DNA of 64,000 nucleotides from Hallella mizrahii (GTDB lineage Bacteria > Bacteroidota > Bacteroidia > Bacteroidales > Bacteroidaceae): assembly GCF_009695775.1 (NCBI RefSeq), contig NZ_VUNG01000010.1:1-64000 (forward strand), given 5' to 3'. Below are positions 18,465-28,203 of the stretch, one piece after another; positions within the stretch are counted from its first letter, which is position 1; every line of letters begins with the position of its first letter. A program made the position numbers and the translations under genes. A model generated the notes under the pieces. That model saw only the letters and a program-made list of their open reading frames with translations, made no database searches and was not told the origin of the DNA.

Positions 18465-21400
18465 TTAGAAGTTAAGGTTCAAGCCGAAGACAAAGCTGCG
18501 GCTCTTGGGGTAAGCGGAATAGTCGACACTCGGGGTGAGGGTGGTCTTCTTCATCGTGTCGTTTTCGGGGTCGAAGCCACTGTAGCCGGTGATGCAGAAC
18601 ACGTTGTAGGCTGTGGCGTAGAAGCGCAGGCTGTTGATGCCCAGCTTGTTGGTGACAAACTTAGGCAGCGTGTAGCCCAGCGTGAGCGTGTTGAGGCGCA
18701 GGAAGCTCGCATCCTCGATGGCCCAGTCGGTGAGCACCATCTTGCTCATGTAGGGGCTCCACATGGTGGTGTTTTGGTTGAGCTGGGTGAGTCGTGCCGG
18801 GTCGTTGGTGATCAGTCCGGTCTCAGGGTCGAGGTTGGTCCATCGCTTTCCGCTCTCCATGATGTCGCAGAGGTTGCGGTAGATATACTTGCCGGAGGTG
18901 GTGTACTCAATTTTGTTGGCGTTGTACTCTTGGTTGCCGATCTCGAAGCTGAACTGAGCGCTGAGGTCGAATCCGTAGGCACGGGCGTTGATGCCGAAGC
19001 CGCCGTAGGCATCGGGAGCCACGTCGCCGATGATGTCATAGTCCTTGGCTGTGACCTTATGGTCGCCGTCGAGGTCTTTGAGTTTCATGCTGCCCGGACG
19101 TACCTTGCCGACAACGGCACTGGCATCGTCGACGCCCTCTTTGAGCGTCCACGTGTCTGTGGCAGCGTCGTAGCCCGAGAAGTCGCTGACCTCGTAGCGT
19201 CCGGCATTGCGGTAGCCACGGATCTGGCCGACACGTCCGCCGACGGCGATGACATATTCCTTGTCGATTTCAGAGGAAGCCCAGCGGCTCTCCTGATAGA
19301 AGTTCTCCATGCCGAGCGACTTGATCTTGGTCTTGTTCAGTCCGATGTTGCCGTTGATGTCGAGTCCATAGTTGTGTTTGTTGATGGCATGCCAGGTGAA
19401 GGTAGCCTCGAAGCCGCGGTTCTGGGTCTTGCCGAGATTGCGATACTGATAGTCGTAACCGGTACCAGCCACAGGGAAGGCGATGAGCAGATCCTTGGTG
19501 GTGTTGCGGTAGTATTCAAACGTACCGTTGAGCTTTCCGCCGAAGAGCGTCCAGTCGAGTCCGATGTTGCGGGTGATGGTAGTCTCCCACTTCAGGTCAG
19601 GGTTAGCCATATAGTTGGAGGGTCGCAGTGGGTTGTTGAAGCCGTTGACCCAGGTACGCTGGCTGGAGCTGGCATCATAGGCACTGTACTCCTGAATGAG
19701 CTGTCCCGAGGGGATGTTGTTGTTGCCGGCAGTACCGTAGCTAAAACGCAGTTTCAAGTCGTCGAGCCACTTCTTTGTGCCTTTCATAAACGGCTCGGAG
19801 GTGATACGCCAGGCCAGGGCAGCGGAGGGGAAGTAGCCCCAGCGGTTGTCCTTGCTGAACTTTGAGGATGCATCAGCACGGAAGGTGAAGCTCACCAAAT
19901 ACTTGTCCATGAAGCCATAGTTGGCACGGGTGAAGAACGAAAGCAGCTTGTCGTCGGGATTGTAGTAGTCGCTTGTGGCGGATGCGGTGCCTGTGCCGGA
20001 GAGTCTCCATGCCGTGTTGGCATCGTAGTCGACGGGGAAGCCTACGACCTGGTTGAGGTTTTCATGCTCCTTGGTGATGATATACTCGTGTCCGACGAGC
20101 CATGTCAGATTATGATTCTTGTTGTTGATGAGATCCTTGAAATCATAGTTGAGCGTGTTTGTATTGCGGAAACGGTGCCGGTCAGTGTTGTCGAGGGTGA
20201 TGATAGGATGTCCCGTATACTCTTGGGAGGCATAGTTGCGCACCTGGTAGGAGGTCAGACCGAAGAAGCGCTGGTCGTACTGTGTATAGTAGTCATAGCC
20301 GAACTCGGTCTTTGCCGTAAGGTTCTTGATGAATTCCCAACCGAACGATCCGCTGAGGTTGAGGTTTTTGCGGTTTTTCTTGCGGTCGTTGTCGGCAGCA
20401 GAGGTGACGGGATCATAGAGGTTCATATCGTCGTCGTCGAACGAGGCGTTCTCTGTTGCGAGGCCCTTCAAGGGAATTGGAGGATAGATGACGGCGTCCT
20501 TGAGTCGCTTATCTGTGTCGTAAGATCCAGTAGCATCATTGGCACCACCACCACGGATGTCGGTGTTGCTGAAACGAGCCTGGAAGTCAAGCGTGGTGCG
20601 CTTGGTGGGCTTGGAGTTGAGTTTGAGCGAGAAGTTGTCACGCTTGAAGTTCGAGCCGACCATGATGGCCTTGTCGTTCATGTGGGCATAGCTGAAGGCA
20701 TACTTGATGGATTCCGATCCTCCCGTGATGTTGAGGCTTTGGTTGAAGGTGTGGCCCACGCGTCCGTAGGCGATGTCCTGCCAGTCGTTGCCTTGTACGT
20801 TGTCGTAGAGGTCGAGGTCCTGATAGTTGCCGAAGAGCGAGGTGAAGGATGAGATCTTCGACGGATCGTTGTTGTTTTTCAGCAGTGCGAGCTCATATTG
20901 CCACCGTGCGTAGTCGCCGGGCTGGAGCACGTCCACCTTCTTTGCGATTTTCTTCCAGCTGTAGTAGGCGTTGTAGCTCACGCTGACCTTTCCCTGCTTT
21001 CCTTTCTTTGTGGTGACGAGGATGACGCCGTTGGCGCCACGGCTACCATAGATAGCGGTGGAGGAGGCATCCTTCAGCACGGTGATGTCCTCGATGTCGG
21101 TAGCGGGGATGTTGCTGATGTCGTCCACGGGGAAGCCGTCGACGATGAAGAGCGGGTCGTTGCTCTGCGTGATTGAGCCACCGCCGCGCACGCGGATCTT
21201 CACCGTGGCATCGGGTGAACCTTCGGAAGTAGACACCTGTACACCGGCAAGCTTACCGGTCAGGGCTTCTTCGGCACTGGCCACAGGCACCTCGACGAGC
21301 GACTTGTTGTCGACCGTAGCGACAGAGCCGGTGAGGTCTTTACGCTTCACCGAGCCATAGCCGATGACCACCACGTCGTTGAGGTTGTTGGCGTCGTCTT

Positions 21401-21695
21401 CCATCTTTATGGAGAGCGAAGAGCGGTTGCCGACAGTCACGGTCTGGGTTTTCATACCCACGTAACTGATCTTAAGCGTCTTCTTTCCACCTTTCATATC
21501 AATAGAGAACTTTCCGTCAAGGTCGGTGACGGTACCGTTGCCGGGCAAGCCAACTTCCTGCACAGTGGCGCCAATGATGGGTTCTCCCGACTTATCGGTG
21601 ATCGTACCCTTGACGATTTGTGCATTGATGTCAGCGGCACAAACGAGCAGACCGGTGAGAAGCGCGGTCCGCATTTTGTTGAGATTGTAAGCCAT
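18465..21695 (-). CDS. SusC/RagA-family TonB-dependent outer-membrane importer
   Basis: 1076 residues. Signal peptide (about 1-25), carboxypeptidase-regulatory-like domain (about 27-105, GTITDKSGEPIIGATV to KISYVGMKTQTV), TonB-box/plug region (VVVIGYGSVKRKDLTGSV, then VRGGGSI and ITVLKDASSTAIYGSRGANGVILVTTKKGK), and a C-terminal barrel ending in Phe (FGLNLNF). It imports oligosaccharides with its SusD partner using TonB energy. An alternative start at codon 7 is possible. Its promoter box lies at 21760-21767, separate from that of the upstream pectinase. Confidence 0.96.
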   Translation of the reverse strand: MAYNLNKMRTALLTGLLVCAADINAQIVKGTITDKSGEPIIGATVQEVGLPGNGTVTDLDGKFSIDMKGGKKTLKISYVGMKTQTVTVGNRSSLSIKMEDDANNLNDVVVIGYGSVKRKDLTGSVATVDNKSLVEVPVASAEEALTGKLAGVQVSTSEGSPDATVKIRVRGGGSITQSNDPLFIVDGFPVDDISNIPATDIEDITVLKDASSTAIYGSRGANGVILVTTKKGKQGKVSVSYNAYYSWKKIAKKVDVLQPGDYARWQYELALLKNNNDPSKISSFTSLFGNYQDLDLYDNVQGNDWQDIAYGRVGHTFNQSLNITGGSESIKYAFSYAHMNDKAIMVGSNFKRDNFSLKLNSKPTKRTTLDFQARFSNTDIRGGGANDATGSYDTDKRLKDAVIYPPIPLKGLATENASFDDDDMNLYDPVTSAADNDRKKNRKNLNLSGSFGWEFIKNLTAKTEFGYDYYTQYDQRFFGLTSYQVRNYASQEYTGHPIITLDNTDRHRFRNTNTLNYDFKDLINNKNHNLTWLVGHEYIITKEHENLNQVVGFPVDYDANTAWRLSGTGTASATSDYYNPDDKLLSFFTRANYGFMDKYLVSFTFRADASSKFSKDNRWGYFPSAALAWRITSEPFMKGTKKWLDDLKLRFSYGTAGNNNIPSGQLIQEYSAYDASSSQRTWVNGFNNPLRPSNYMANPDLKWETTITRNIGLDWTLFGGKLNGTFEYYRNTTKDLLIAFPVAGTGYDYQYRNLGKTQNRGFEATFTWHAINKHNYGLDINGNIGLNKTKIKSLGMENFYQESRWASSEIDKEYVIAVGGRVGQIRGYRNAGRYEVSDFSGYDAATDTWTLKEGVDDASAVVGKVRPGSMKLKDLDGDHKVTAKDYDIIGDVAPDAYGGFGINARAYGFDLSAQFSFEIGNQEYNANKIEYTTSGKYIYRNLCDIMESGKRWTNLDPETGLITNDPARLTQLNQNTTMWSPYMSKMVLTDWAIEDASFLRLNTLTLGYTLPKFVTNKLGINSLRFYATAYNVFCITGYSGFDPENDTMKKTTLTPSVDYSAYPKSRSFVFGLNLNF

Positions 21696-21759
21696 ACGAT
21701 TGTCTTTAGTTATGTTTTTTTTTCTTAGTTATCGGTTTCTAATGGTGTAGGTGACGATT

Positions 21760-21767
21760 CAAAATTA
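21760..21767 (-). promoter_or_regulatory. -7 box of the SusC-SusD operon
   Basis: Read leftward, TAATTTTG followed by GAATCG lies 65 bp before the SusC ATG. It resembles the box before the GH28-GH105-CE8 gene (TAATTTTGAACC). No -33 TTG is visible at normal spacing, consistent with activation by a regulator. Confidence 0.6.
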
Positions 21768-21832
21768 CGGAAAATTTTGTTAACTGTGTCCTTTTCTTTT
21801 GGCTTTATTCACCTTTGGAACGATTTTCCCCC

Positions 21833-24800
21833 TCAAAAAGTATTATTTTCTCCATGCGCGACGGCTTCGGGACCAAAACCGCCCATGCCGTTCGCTGCAC
21901 GTACGGTCCACTTGCCTGTGGCGGAAGTGGCGGAAAACGACGTGGAGGTGGTGATCGTTAGCAGTACATTGTTGTGGAAGACAGCGTAGGCTGTGGCCTG
22001 CGGAGTAGCCTTCCAACAGAGTTTGCTGTTTGAGAATTGCAGTCCTGTCACGGTGAGATCTTCTGTCAGAGCTTTGGGATTCCATGTTGGGAACATGCGC
22101 TCGTAGCTGAAATTGGCAGCCTGATTGTCGCTCAGAATGGTGGAGTGGGGGCCATCGTAAGAGTTGATGCTGTGGCTGGCGGGAGACAGTATTTTACCGT
22201 CAGCACTTTGAGTGAGATATTCGCCAAGGATATAAGGGTTGGTGGCGTTCATGCCTTTTTCGATCCACCGCTCCGGCAGTATCGTAGTGGCAGCATGAGC
22301 ATCGAGCACAGTGTGGAGGAAGACGCTGATGGGCTGGTTGCGCCATGTGCGTCCGTAGCACCAAGAGCCTTTGCCTTGTGACAAGTCGACGATGCGGCAA
22401 TGGTCAAAGACATAGCCGAAAGAAGTCGTGGTAGACGGGGCTGTGATGATGCGATGACCGGTGCCGTCGGCATTGCGCGGCTCCAGACTCAACGTGGTAT
22501 TGTCGAATCGGATGTCTCCGCCACCGCAGATGAAGTCTACGGTACCATGGATGTCGCAGTCGCGGAAATAGGCTTTCATCGCCGTGTTGCTGCTGTAGTA
22601 GGTATCCTGATGGGAGAGCATCCTCACCTTATTATATATAGTATGGTTGCCTGCGTCCTGCATGACAGCTGCGCGTCCGGCACGGCCTGCCTCGTAATAC
22701 TCAAGGGCATTGTTGAGCGTGAGGTCCTGAAGATAGAGGCCGGAGCGGTTGTTGAGAAACATATCGGCCAGTCCCAGTCCTTCCTGCTCTGTTCGGGGGC
22801 GGGTGACGAGGATGGTAGCGTCCATGCTCTGACCGATGATCGAGAGACTGTCGGCGGGAAAGGTCTGTTCCGTCATGTTGCCAAAGTCATAAACGCCATT
22901 GGGCAGAAAGATTTTCACGCGCTGAGACTTATGCTCAGAAGTAGCGATTGTGTGGAAGATGTCAAGTACCGACTGAGCGTCGCCGGGTTTGGCAATGTAG
23001 TATCCTGCCGTCTTCTGAGACTCATGCAGTGCCTCCATCTCAAGGCTGGCCCAGATAAAGGGGCCTACGCCCTTGGCGTCGTTGTCGCGGATGGGCTCGC
23101 TGATGTAATAGTCGAAACTGCCGTCGCGCTTGTAGTTGGGCTTTTTCACGAGAGGGCCGGGACCGGGGCCCAAGCCGCTGACAGCGCAGCAACGAGTGAG
23201 AGAGATCGTCTTGTCGTCGTTGACACGGATGAAGTGTCGCAGGATGCCCTCGTAAGCTTTGATGCCGGCTGAGAGGTAGTTGACCGCCCGGCCGTCCACG
23301 TTGGCACTCTTCGGAAGGTTGCCGGTGCGCACGCCTTTCAGCAATACGTAGGCGAACATGCAGGAGGCGGTGGACTCAAGATAGTTGCGGGGGTCGTTGA
23401 CATCCATGACGTCGTACCACACGCCGCTTTTCCCGTCCTGATATTTCACCACGGCAGTCATCACCCTTTGGAGCAGTTGCTGCAACTCAGCGCGGCGGGC
23501 ATAGTCCTCGGGCAACACGTCGAGCACCTCGGTGATGGCCATGGCATACCATCCAAGAGCCCGTGCCCAAGTGTGCTGGCTCTGTCCTGTGGTTTTGTCG
23601 GCCCAAAACACGCTGTGGGTCTCGTCCCAGGCGTGTTTCCAAAGTCCTGTGGCGGTATCGAAGGTACGCCGGTCGGTGGTCGTGATCTGCTTCACGGCAT
23701 CGTCGTAGACTTTGCGGGCCTGACGCGGCGAGAGGTGATTCTTGGCATAGAGACAGCGGAAGGGAAGTCCCATAAAGATGCCGTCGAGCCATACCTGACG
23801 GGCATAGATGGCCTTGTGCCAATATACGCCGTCAGTGGTACGCGGCTGCTTGTTGAGCTGATCAAAGAATATTTTGAGAGCTTGGTCTCTGCCTTGGCGT
23901 GCAGCGTTAGCGGCTGTCGTGCTTGGCTTTTCCTTGTCGAGCTGCTGCATTCGCTCGACGAGTTTGGCAGGCCGCACGTTGTCGAGGTTATAGTCTTTTT
24001 GGCTGTAGCCGGTGACCTTACCGTCATCTGCAATCATGTGCCGCAGATAGGCTTCGAGATATTTTCGGATGGTGTCACCGCCATGACGGAGATAGGTGTC
24101 GAGCATGCCTTCGAGCTCAATGCCGACAGCGTAGTTCCATTTGGGCTTCTTGGCGAAGTCGAGCAGCCAGGGCTGTGGGTTGCGCTGCATCTCGGAGTAA
24201 GCCATCCACTCGGCATAGGAGGAGTAGGGATTGGAAGCGTTGTCTTGAATGAGATTGCCATTGATGTAGAGATTGTCATAGACCATGTTGCTGGTCTGAC
24301 CTGTGACGGAGACGGGCTTCTTCTTCACACCATTGAAACGGCAGTTGCGCACGGTGATGTCCTGCACATTGACGGTGGTGTCGAGTCCGATGACAAGGAT
24401 GCCGTAGTCGCTCCTGTCGCAGGTCACGTTTTCCATCGTCACGTTGCGCACCAAAGGATTGAAGCCTCGATAGCAAGCCTCACGGGGCTCATAGTCGAGG
24501 TTGATCTTCAGCACAGCCTCACTGCACTGTCCTACCTTGATGTTGCGCATGTTGATGTTCTCAATGATGCCGCCTCGGCAATTGTTGGTCTTGATGCGCA
24601 GTACGCGCTCGAGATTGGGCGAGTCCATCATGCAATCCTCGGCGAAGACATTCTGACAGCCTCCGGAAATCTCAGATCCGATGACCACGGCCCCATGTCC
24701 GTCCTCCATCTTGCAGTTGCGGATAATGATGTTTCGGGATGGTCTTTGCCAAAGACGGCCGTCGTTGTTGCGTCCGCTCTTGATGGCGATGCAGTCGTCA

Positions 24801-25669
24801 CCGGTGTGGAACGAGCAGTTTTTGATGATAACGTTCTCGCAGGCTTCAGGATCGCAGCCGTCGCCGTTGGGCCCTTCGTTCCATATCTTCACATTGTCGA
24901 CGGTGATGCTTTTTGACAGCAGAGGATGGATGACCCAGAAAGGGGAGTTGATCAGTCGCACGCCCTTGATGAGCACGCGCTCGCACTGCATGACGTTGAT
25001 GAGTTGTGGGCGCAGGCCTTGGCCGCGTCCGAAACGTCGTTTGTCAGGATCCACGCCGTCCTCTGCCATCTTCTGCAGGCGGTCGCGGGAGCCCAGATTC
25101 TGTGCTTCCTTGGTTATGCCGGCCTTGTAGCCAAAGCGCTCTTTGCCGCACATAGCCCACCACGTTGCGTTGCTGCCTCCTCCGTCTATGGTACCTTCAC
25201 CAGTGATGGCGATGTCGGTGGCCTCACGGGCATAGATACATGGACTGTAGTTCCAACACTCCAGTCCCTCCCAACTCGTCTTGACGAGGGGATAGAGCTT
25301 GGTGTCGAAGACAAAACAGAGCGTGGCATCTTTGCTGACGACAAGGTTGACGTGGCTCAACAGACGCAGGGCACCGGTGTGCCACGTGCCTGCGGGGATA
25401 ACGACACGTCCACCGCCGCTCTTCGCCATCTCAGCGATGGCACGGTTGATGGCTTTTTGATTTTTTGCTGCACTGGCCTTCGGGCTGGCACCATAGCGGG
25501 TGACGAGCACTTCACGGTCGGGCTGCTGGGGCAGGACGGTGGCACTCTCGATGCGCTTCACGGCTTCGTAGTCCCAGGCTGAGGCCTGCTCAGACCAAAG
25601 AGCTAAGAGCAGGAAGCTGAGTAGCAACTTCACCGTCGTCTGTAATGAATTCAGGAGTCTTTGCGTCAT
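21833..25669 (-). CDS. Secreted tri-modular pectinase: GH28 + GH105 + CE8
   Basis: 1278 residues with a signal peptide (about 1-30). GH28 polygalacturonase (about 40-480): NGDGCD (about 268), TGDDCIAIKSG, GHGAVVIGSE and RIKT are intact, so all catalytic Asp and His residues are present. GH105 unsaturated galacturonyl hydrolase (about 560-880): LDGIFMGLPF, WADKTTGQSQHTWARALGW. CE8 pectin methylesterase (about 888-1190): HQDTYYS, GTVDFICGG and YGRTWRN. A short FN3-like tail follows (about 1205-1275). The start at 25669 (MTQRLLNSL) gives a clean signal peptide; the longer frame from 25756 spans the promoter. Acts on methylated homogalacturonan outside the inner membrane; products feed SusCD and then the uxa operon. 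Confidence 0.94.
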   Translation of the reverse strand: MTQRLLNSLQTTVKLLLSFLLLALWSEQASAWDYEAVKRIESATVLPQQPDREVLVTRYGASPKASAAKNQKAINRAIAEMAKSGGGRVVIPAGTWHTGALRLLSHVNLVVSKDATLCFVFDTKLYPLVKTSWEGLECWNYSPCIYAREATDIAITGEGTIDGGGSNATWWAMCGKERFGYKAGITKEAQNLGSRDRLQKMAEDGVDPDKRRFGRGQGLRPQLINVMQCERVLIKGVRLINSPFWVIHPLLSKSITVDNVKIWNEGPNGDGCDPEACENVIIKNCSFHTGDDCIAIKSGRNNDGRLWQRPSRNIIIRNCKMEDGHGAVVIGSEISGGCQNVFAEDCMMDSPNLERVLRIKTNNCRGGIIENINMRNIKVGQCSEAVLKINLDYEPREACYRGFNPLVRNVTMENVTCDRSDYGILVIGLDTTVNVQDITVRNCRFNGVKKKPVSVTGQTSNMVYDNLYINGNLIQDNASNPYSSYAEWMAYSEMQRNPQPWLLDFAKKPKWNYAVGIELEGMLDTYLRHGGDTIRKYLEAYLRHMIADDGKVTGYSQKDYNLDNVRPAKLVERMQQLDKEKPSTTAANAARQGRDQALKIFFDQLNKQPRTTDGVYWHKAIYARQVWLDGIFMGLPFRCLYAKNHLSPRQARKVYDDAVKQITTTDRRTFDTATGLWKHAWDETHSVFWADKTTGQSQHTWARALGWYAMAITEVLDVLPEDYARRAELQQLLQRVMTAVVKYQDGKSGVWYDVMDVNDPRNYLESTASCMFAYVLLKGVRTGNLPKSANVDGRAVNYLSAGIKAYEGILRHFIRVNDDKTISLTRCCAVSGLGPGPGPLVKKPNYKRDGSFDYYISEPIRDNDAKGVGPFIWASLEMEALHESQKTAGYYIAKPGDAQSVLDIFHTIATSEHKSQRVKIFLPNGVYDFGNMTEQTFPADSLSIIGQSMDATILVTRPRTEQEGLGLADMFLNNRSGLYLQDLTLNNALEYYEAGRAGRAAVMQDAGNHTIYNKVRMLSHQDTYYSSNTAMKAYFRDCDIHGTVDFICGGGDIRFDNTTLSLEPRNADGTGHRIITAPSTTTSFGYVFDHCRIVDLSQGKGSWCYGRTWRNQPISVFLHTVLDAHAATTILPERWIEKGMNATNPYILGEYLTQSADGKILSPASHSINSYDGPHSTILSDNQAANFSYERMFPTWNPKALTEDLTVTGLQFSNSKLCWKATPQATAYAVFHNNVLLTITTSTSFSATSATGKWTVRAANGMGGFGPEAVAHGENNTF

Positions 25670-25714
25670 TTCTTTTTGCTGGATTGGTTGGTATTGGCTT
25701 TTAGTTGACAGGTT

Positions 25715-25722
25715 CAAAATTA
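25715..25722 (-). promoter_or_regulatory. -7 box of the tri-modular pectinase gene
   Basis: Read leftward, TAATTTTG followed by GAACC, with transcription expected near 25708 and the ATG at 25669. This supports the shorter start. No clear -33 TTG. Confidence 0.6.
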
Positions 25723-25795
25723 AGAAAATAATTCCATTCCCTTTCGTTACTGCCACACCTTTTTAGGCTCATTGGAAGAATCTACCCCCATTTAC

Positions 25796-25886
25796 ATACG
25801 ATTTTACACGATGACAGCCAGAGAAGTCTTTTGCGATGTAGATGTCTGCGATGTCGATTTATATACGATTTTACGCGATGACAGCC
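25796..25886. promoter_or_regulatory. Pair of 24-bp direct repeats upstream of the pectinase gene
   Basis: The copies at 25796-25819 and 25863-25886 share ATACGATTTTAC-CGATGACAG plus CC and differ at one base (A or G at position 13). They lie 67 bp apart, about 75-165 bp upstream of the -7 box at 25715-25722. This is the position expected for a regulator operator, and the divergent sensor regulator at 9921 is a candidate binder. No further copy was seen upstream of SusC or uxaC. Confidence 0.55.
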
Positions 25887-25911
25887 GGGTGATAGCTGAT
25901 AGATTGTTTCG

Positions 25912-25954
25912 AAAAAAAGAAGCCATTGCTCACTCCTTCGGTGAGCAATGGCTT
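25912..25954 (-). terminator. Intrinsic terminator of the Dcp peptidase gene
   Basis: A 14-bp perfect stem (AAGCCATTGCTCAC with GTGAGCAATGGCTT) is followed, read leftward, by CTTTTTTTC. It begins 26 bp after the peptidase stop. Confidence 0.9.
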
Positions 25955-25979
25955 GATGGCATTGATAATGATCAGACAA

Positions 25980-28112
25980 TTACAGTCCTCTCATCTTCAA
26001 CAAAGCTTGGGCGTCGGGCTGCTGCAGTCCTGTGAAGCTTGAGAAAGCCTTCATCAGGTCCACGGTGTAACCGCGGCTGAGGATCTTGTCGCGGAACTCG
26101 TCGCCGGTGGTGCGCTTGAGAGCACCCTTCTGTTTGAATGTCATAGCAATGTTGTCTGCCAGGACTTCGGTCCACAGATAGCTGTAGTAACCGGCTGCGT
26201 AGCCACCACCCCAGACATGATTGAAATAAGACGTGAAGTAGCGGGGAGGAATCTGAGAGTCGAGAAGTCCCACCTTCTTCAGTGATTCTTGCTCAAAGGT
26301 CGTTGCCTGTGCTGCCGTGGGGATGGCACTCGACGGCAACATGGCCCATGCCATATCGGCACATGTGGCTGCTAAGTTCTCTCCCAAGGCATAGCAAGGC
26401 TGGAAGTTGATCGACTCCATCATCTTTTCTTTCAGTGCTTCGGGCATATGCTCGCCTCGGCTGTTGATGGCATAGTGGTTGAAGATCTCGGGGATGGAGG
26501 CAAAGCTCTCATTGAACTGTGACGGCATCTCCACGAAGTCGCGGGGTACGGCAGTGCCGCTGAGCGTGTTGTACTGACAGTTGGAGAGAAAGCCGTGCAG
26601 GGCATGGCCGAACTCATGGAACATGGTGGTTACCTCATCCCACGTCAGATAAGACGGCTGTCCTTCGGGTGCTTGAGCAAAGTTGCACACATTATATATA
26701 ATAGGTAACTGATTCCACGCTTTGCTCTGCTTGGCAAAGGAACTCATCCAGGCACCGCCACGCTTGGTGGGACGGCGGAAGTAGTCGCTGTAGAACAGGG
26801 CGATGGGCTTGCCTGTGCTGTCGGAGACCTCAAAGACCTTCATGTCGGCATGATAGGTGGGAAGGTCTTTACGCTCCTTGAAGTTTAAGCCGTAGACACG
26901 GTGGGCGGCGTAAAAGACACCGTTGACCTGCACGCTGTCGATATTGAAATATGGTTTCACCTCATCCTCTGACAGGTTGAGTTGTGCCTTCTTCATCTTG
27001 GCAGAATAGTAGAACCGGTCGTAGGGCTGGAGCTGGAAGTCCGGCCCCATGGTCTGACGGGCGTACGCCTCGATGGCGGCTGTCTCTTTATCGGCATTGG
27101 GACGGTAAGCTTTGATGAGGTTGTTCAGGAAGGTATAGACGTTTTCCGGAGTTTTGGCCATCGTCTTCTCCAGTGAGTAAGCAGCATAGTTGTGATAGCC
27201 CATGATCTCGCCTTTTTCGGCTCTGAGCTTCGCCATCTCCACGACGATGGGCAGTGTGTTGTATTTACCCGTGCCGTCGCTGCGGTGGATGGAAGCTTCA
27301 TAGACGCGTCGTCTCAGATCGCGGTTGTCGAGGTTGGTGAGGATGGGTTGCTGCGTCGTGTTGATGATGACGATGGCATAAGGAGCTTTGGCGCCACGGC
27401 TCTGTGCGTCTTTCTCGCATTGGGCGATGTCAGCGTCGCTGAGGCCGGCGAGTTCCTCTTTGCTGTTGACCCAGACGACAGCGTTGTTGGTAGCCTCTTG
27501 CAATTGTGTGCCCCATTGCTGTTGCAGGTCAGAGATGCGCTTGTTGATCTGTTCGACGCGGGCTTTCTTCTCTTTTGAGAGGAGTGCTCCGTTGCGGACA
27601 AATCCCTTGTAGATCTCCTCCAGAAGCCGGCGGTCCTCACCCTTGAGCTTGGAGAACTCATGGTCGTAGACATATTTCACCCGGCGGAAGAGTTTCTCGT
27701 TGAACGAGATGTCATTGTCCAGTTGGGTAAGCTGAGGCATGATGGCTTTCTCTGTCGCTGCAATCTCGGGTGTCTTGTCAGCCTCGTCGACACAGAAGAA
27801 GATGCTGGAGACGCGGTCTAAAAGCTTACCACTGTTCTCGTATGCAAGTATCGTGTTGCGGAAAGTCGGTGTCTGCTTGCTCTCAGCAATGGTATTGATG
27901 GCTTTGCGTTGCTGCGCAATGGCGGCCTCCAAAGCAGGCAGATAGTCGCTGGCCTTGATGCGGTTGAAGTCCGGAGCACCATAGGACAGTGTGCTGGGAA
28001 TGAGCAGCGGATTGGTTGTCGTTGCTGTGGCGGACGGCGTTTGCGCCATGGACAGCATGACAGATGACGACAATCCTACTGTCAGAAGTGTTTTTTTAAT
28101 TTTTGTGTTCAT
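25980..28112 (-). CDS. dcp: M3 family peptidyl-dipeptidase (Dcp)
   Basis: About 710 residues. A zinc metallopeptidase that removes dipeptides from peptide C-termini; a signal peptide (about 1-23, ending SMAQ) suggests a periplasmic location. The HEFGHALHG motif (HExxH) near residue 500 holds the zinc ligands, and the third-ligand region FNESFASIPEIF follows. I placed the start at 28112 (MNTKIKKTLLTVG) because it begins the signal peptide and lies below the -7 box at 28196-28203; the open frame extends upstream to 28277. It is a single-gene unit ending in a strong terminator. Confidence 0.93.
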   Translation of the reverse strand: MNTKIKKTLLTVGLSSSVMLSMAQTPSATATTTNPLLIPSTLSYGAPDFNRIKASDYLPALEAAIAQQRKAINTIAESKQTPTFRNTILAYENSGKLLDRVSSIFFCVDEADKTPEIAATEKAIMPQLTQLDNDISFNEKLFRRVKYVYDHEFSKLKGEDRRLLEEIYKGFVRNGALLSKEKKARVEQINKRISDLQQQWGTQLQEATNNAVVWVNSKEELAGLSDADIAQCEKDAQSRGAKAPYAIVIINTTQQPILTNLDNRDLRRRVYEASIHRSDGTGKYNTLPIVVEMAKLRAEKGEIMGYHNYAAYSLEKTMAKTPENVYTFLNNLIKAYRPNADKETAAIEAYARQTMGPDFQLQPYDRFYYSAKMKKAQLNLSEDEVKPYFNIDSVQVNGVFYAAHRVYGLNFKERKDLPTYHADMKVFEVSDSTGKPIALFYSDYFRRPTKRGGAWMSSFAKQSKAWNQLPIIYNVCNFAQAPEGQPSYLTWDEVTTMFHEFGHALHGFLSNCQYNTLSGTAVPRDFVEMPSQFNESFASIPEIFNHYAINSRGEHMPEALKEKMMESINFQPCYALGENLAATCADMAWAMLPSSAIPTAAQATTFEQESLKKVGLLDSQIPPRYFTSYFNHVWGGGYAAGYYSYLWTEVLADNIAMTFKQKGALKRTTGDEFRDKILSRGYTVDLMKAFSSFTGLQQPDAQALLKMRGL

Positions 28113-28195
28113 AGTCGACTCATTATTATATAGTATGTTTCTCTGTATGACAACGATGGTAACAATTGTGGCAGGTGGTGTGGCGTGCCTTGGGT

Positions 28196-28203
28196 CAAAG
28201 TTA
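28196..28203 (-). promoter_or_regulatory. -7 box of the Dcp gene
   Basis: Read leftward, TAACTTTG followed by ACCC lies about 84 bp before the ATG at 28112. It excludes the upstream ATG at 28277. Confidence 0.6.

Noticed and set aside
23468..24916. 482-codon rightward open frame opposite the pectinase
   Set aside because: Antisense shadow; the pectinase motifs on the other strand are intact.
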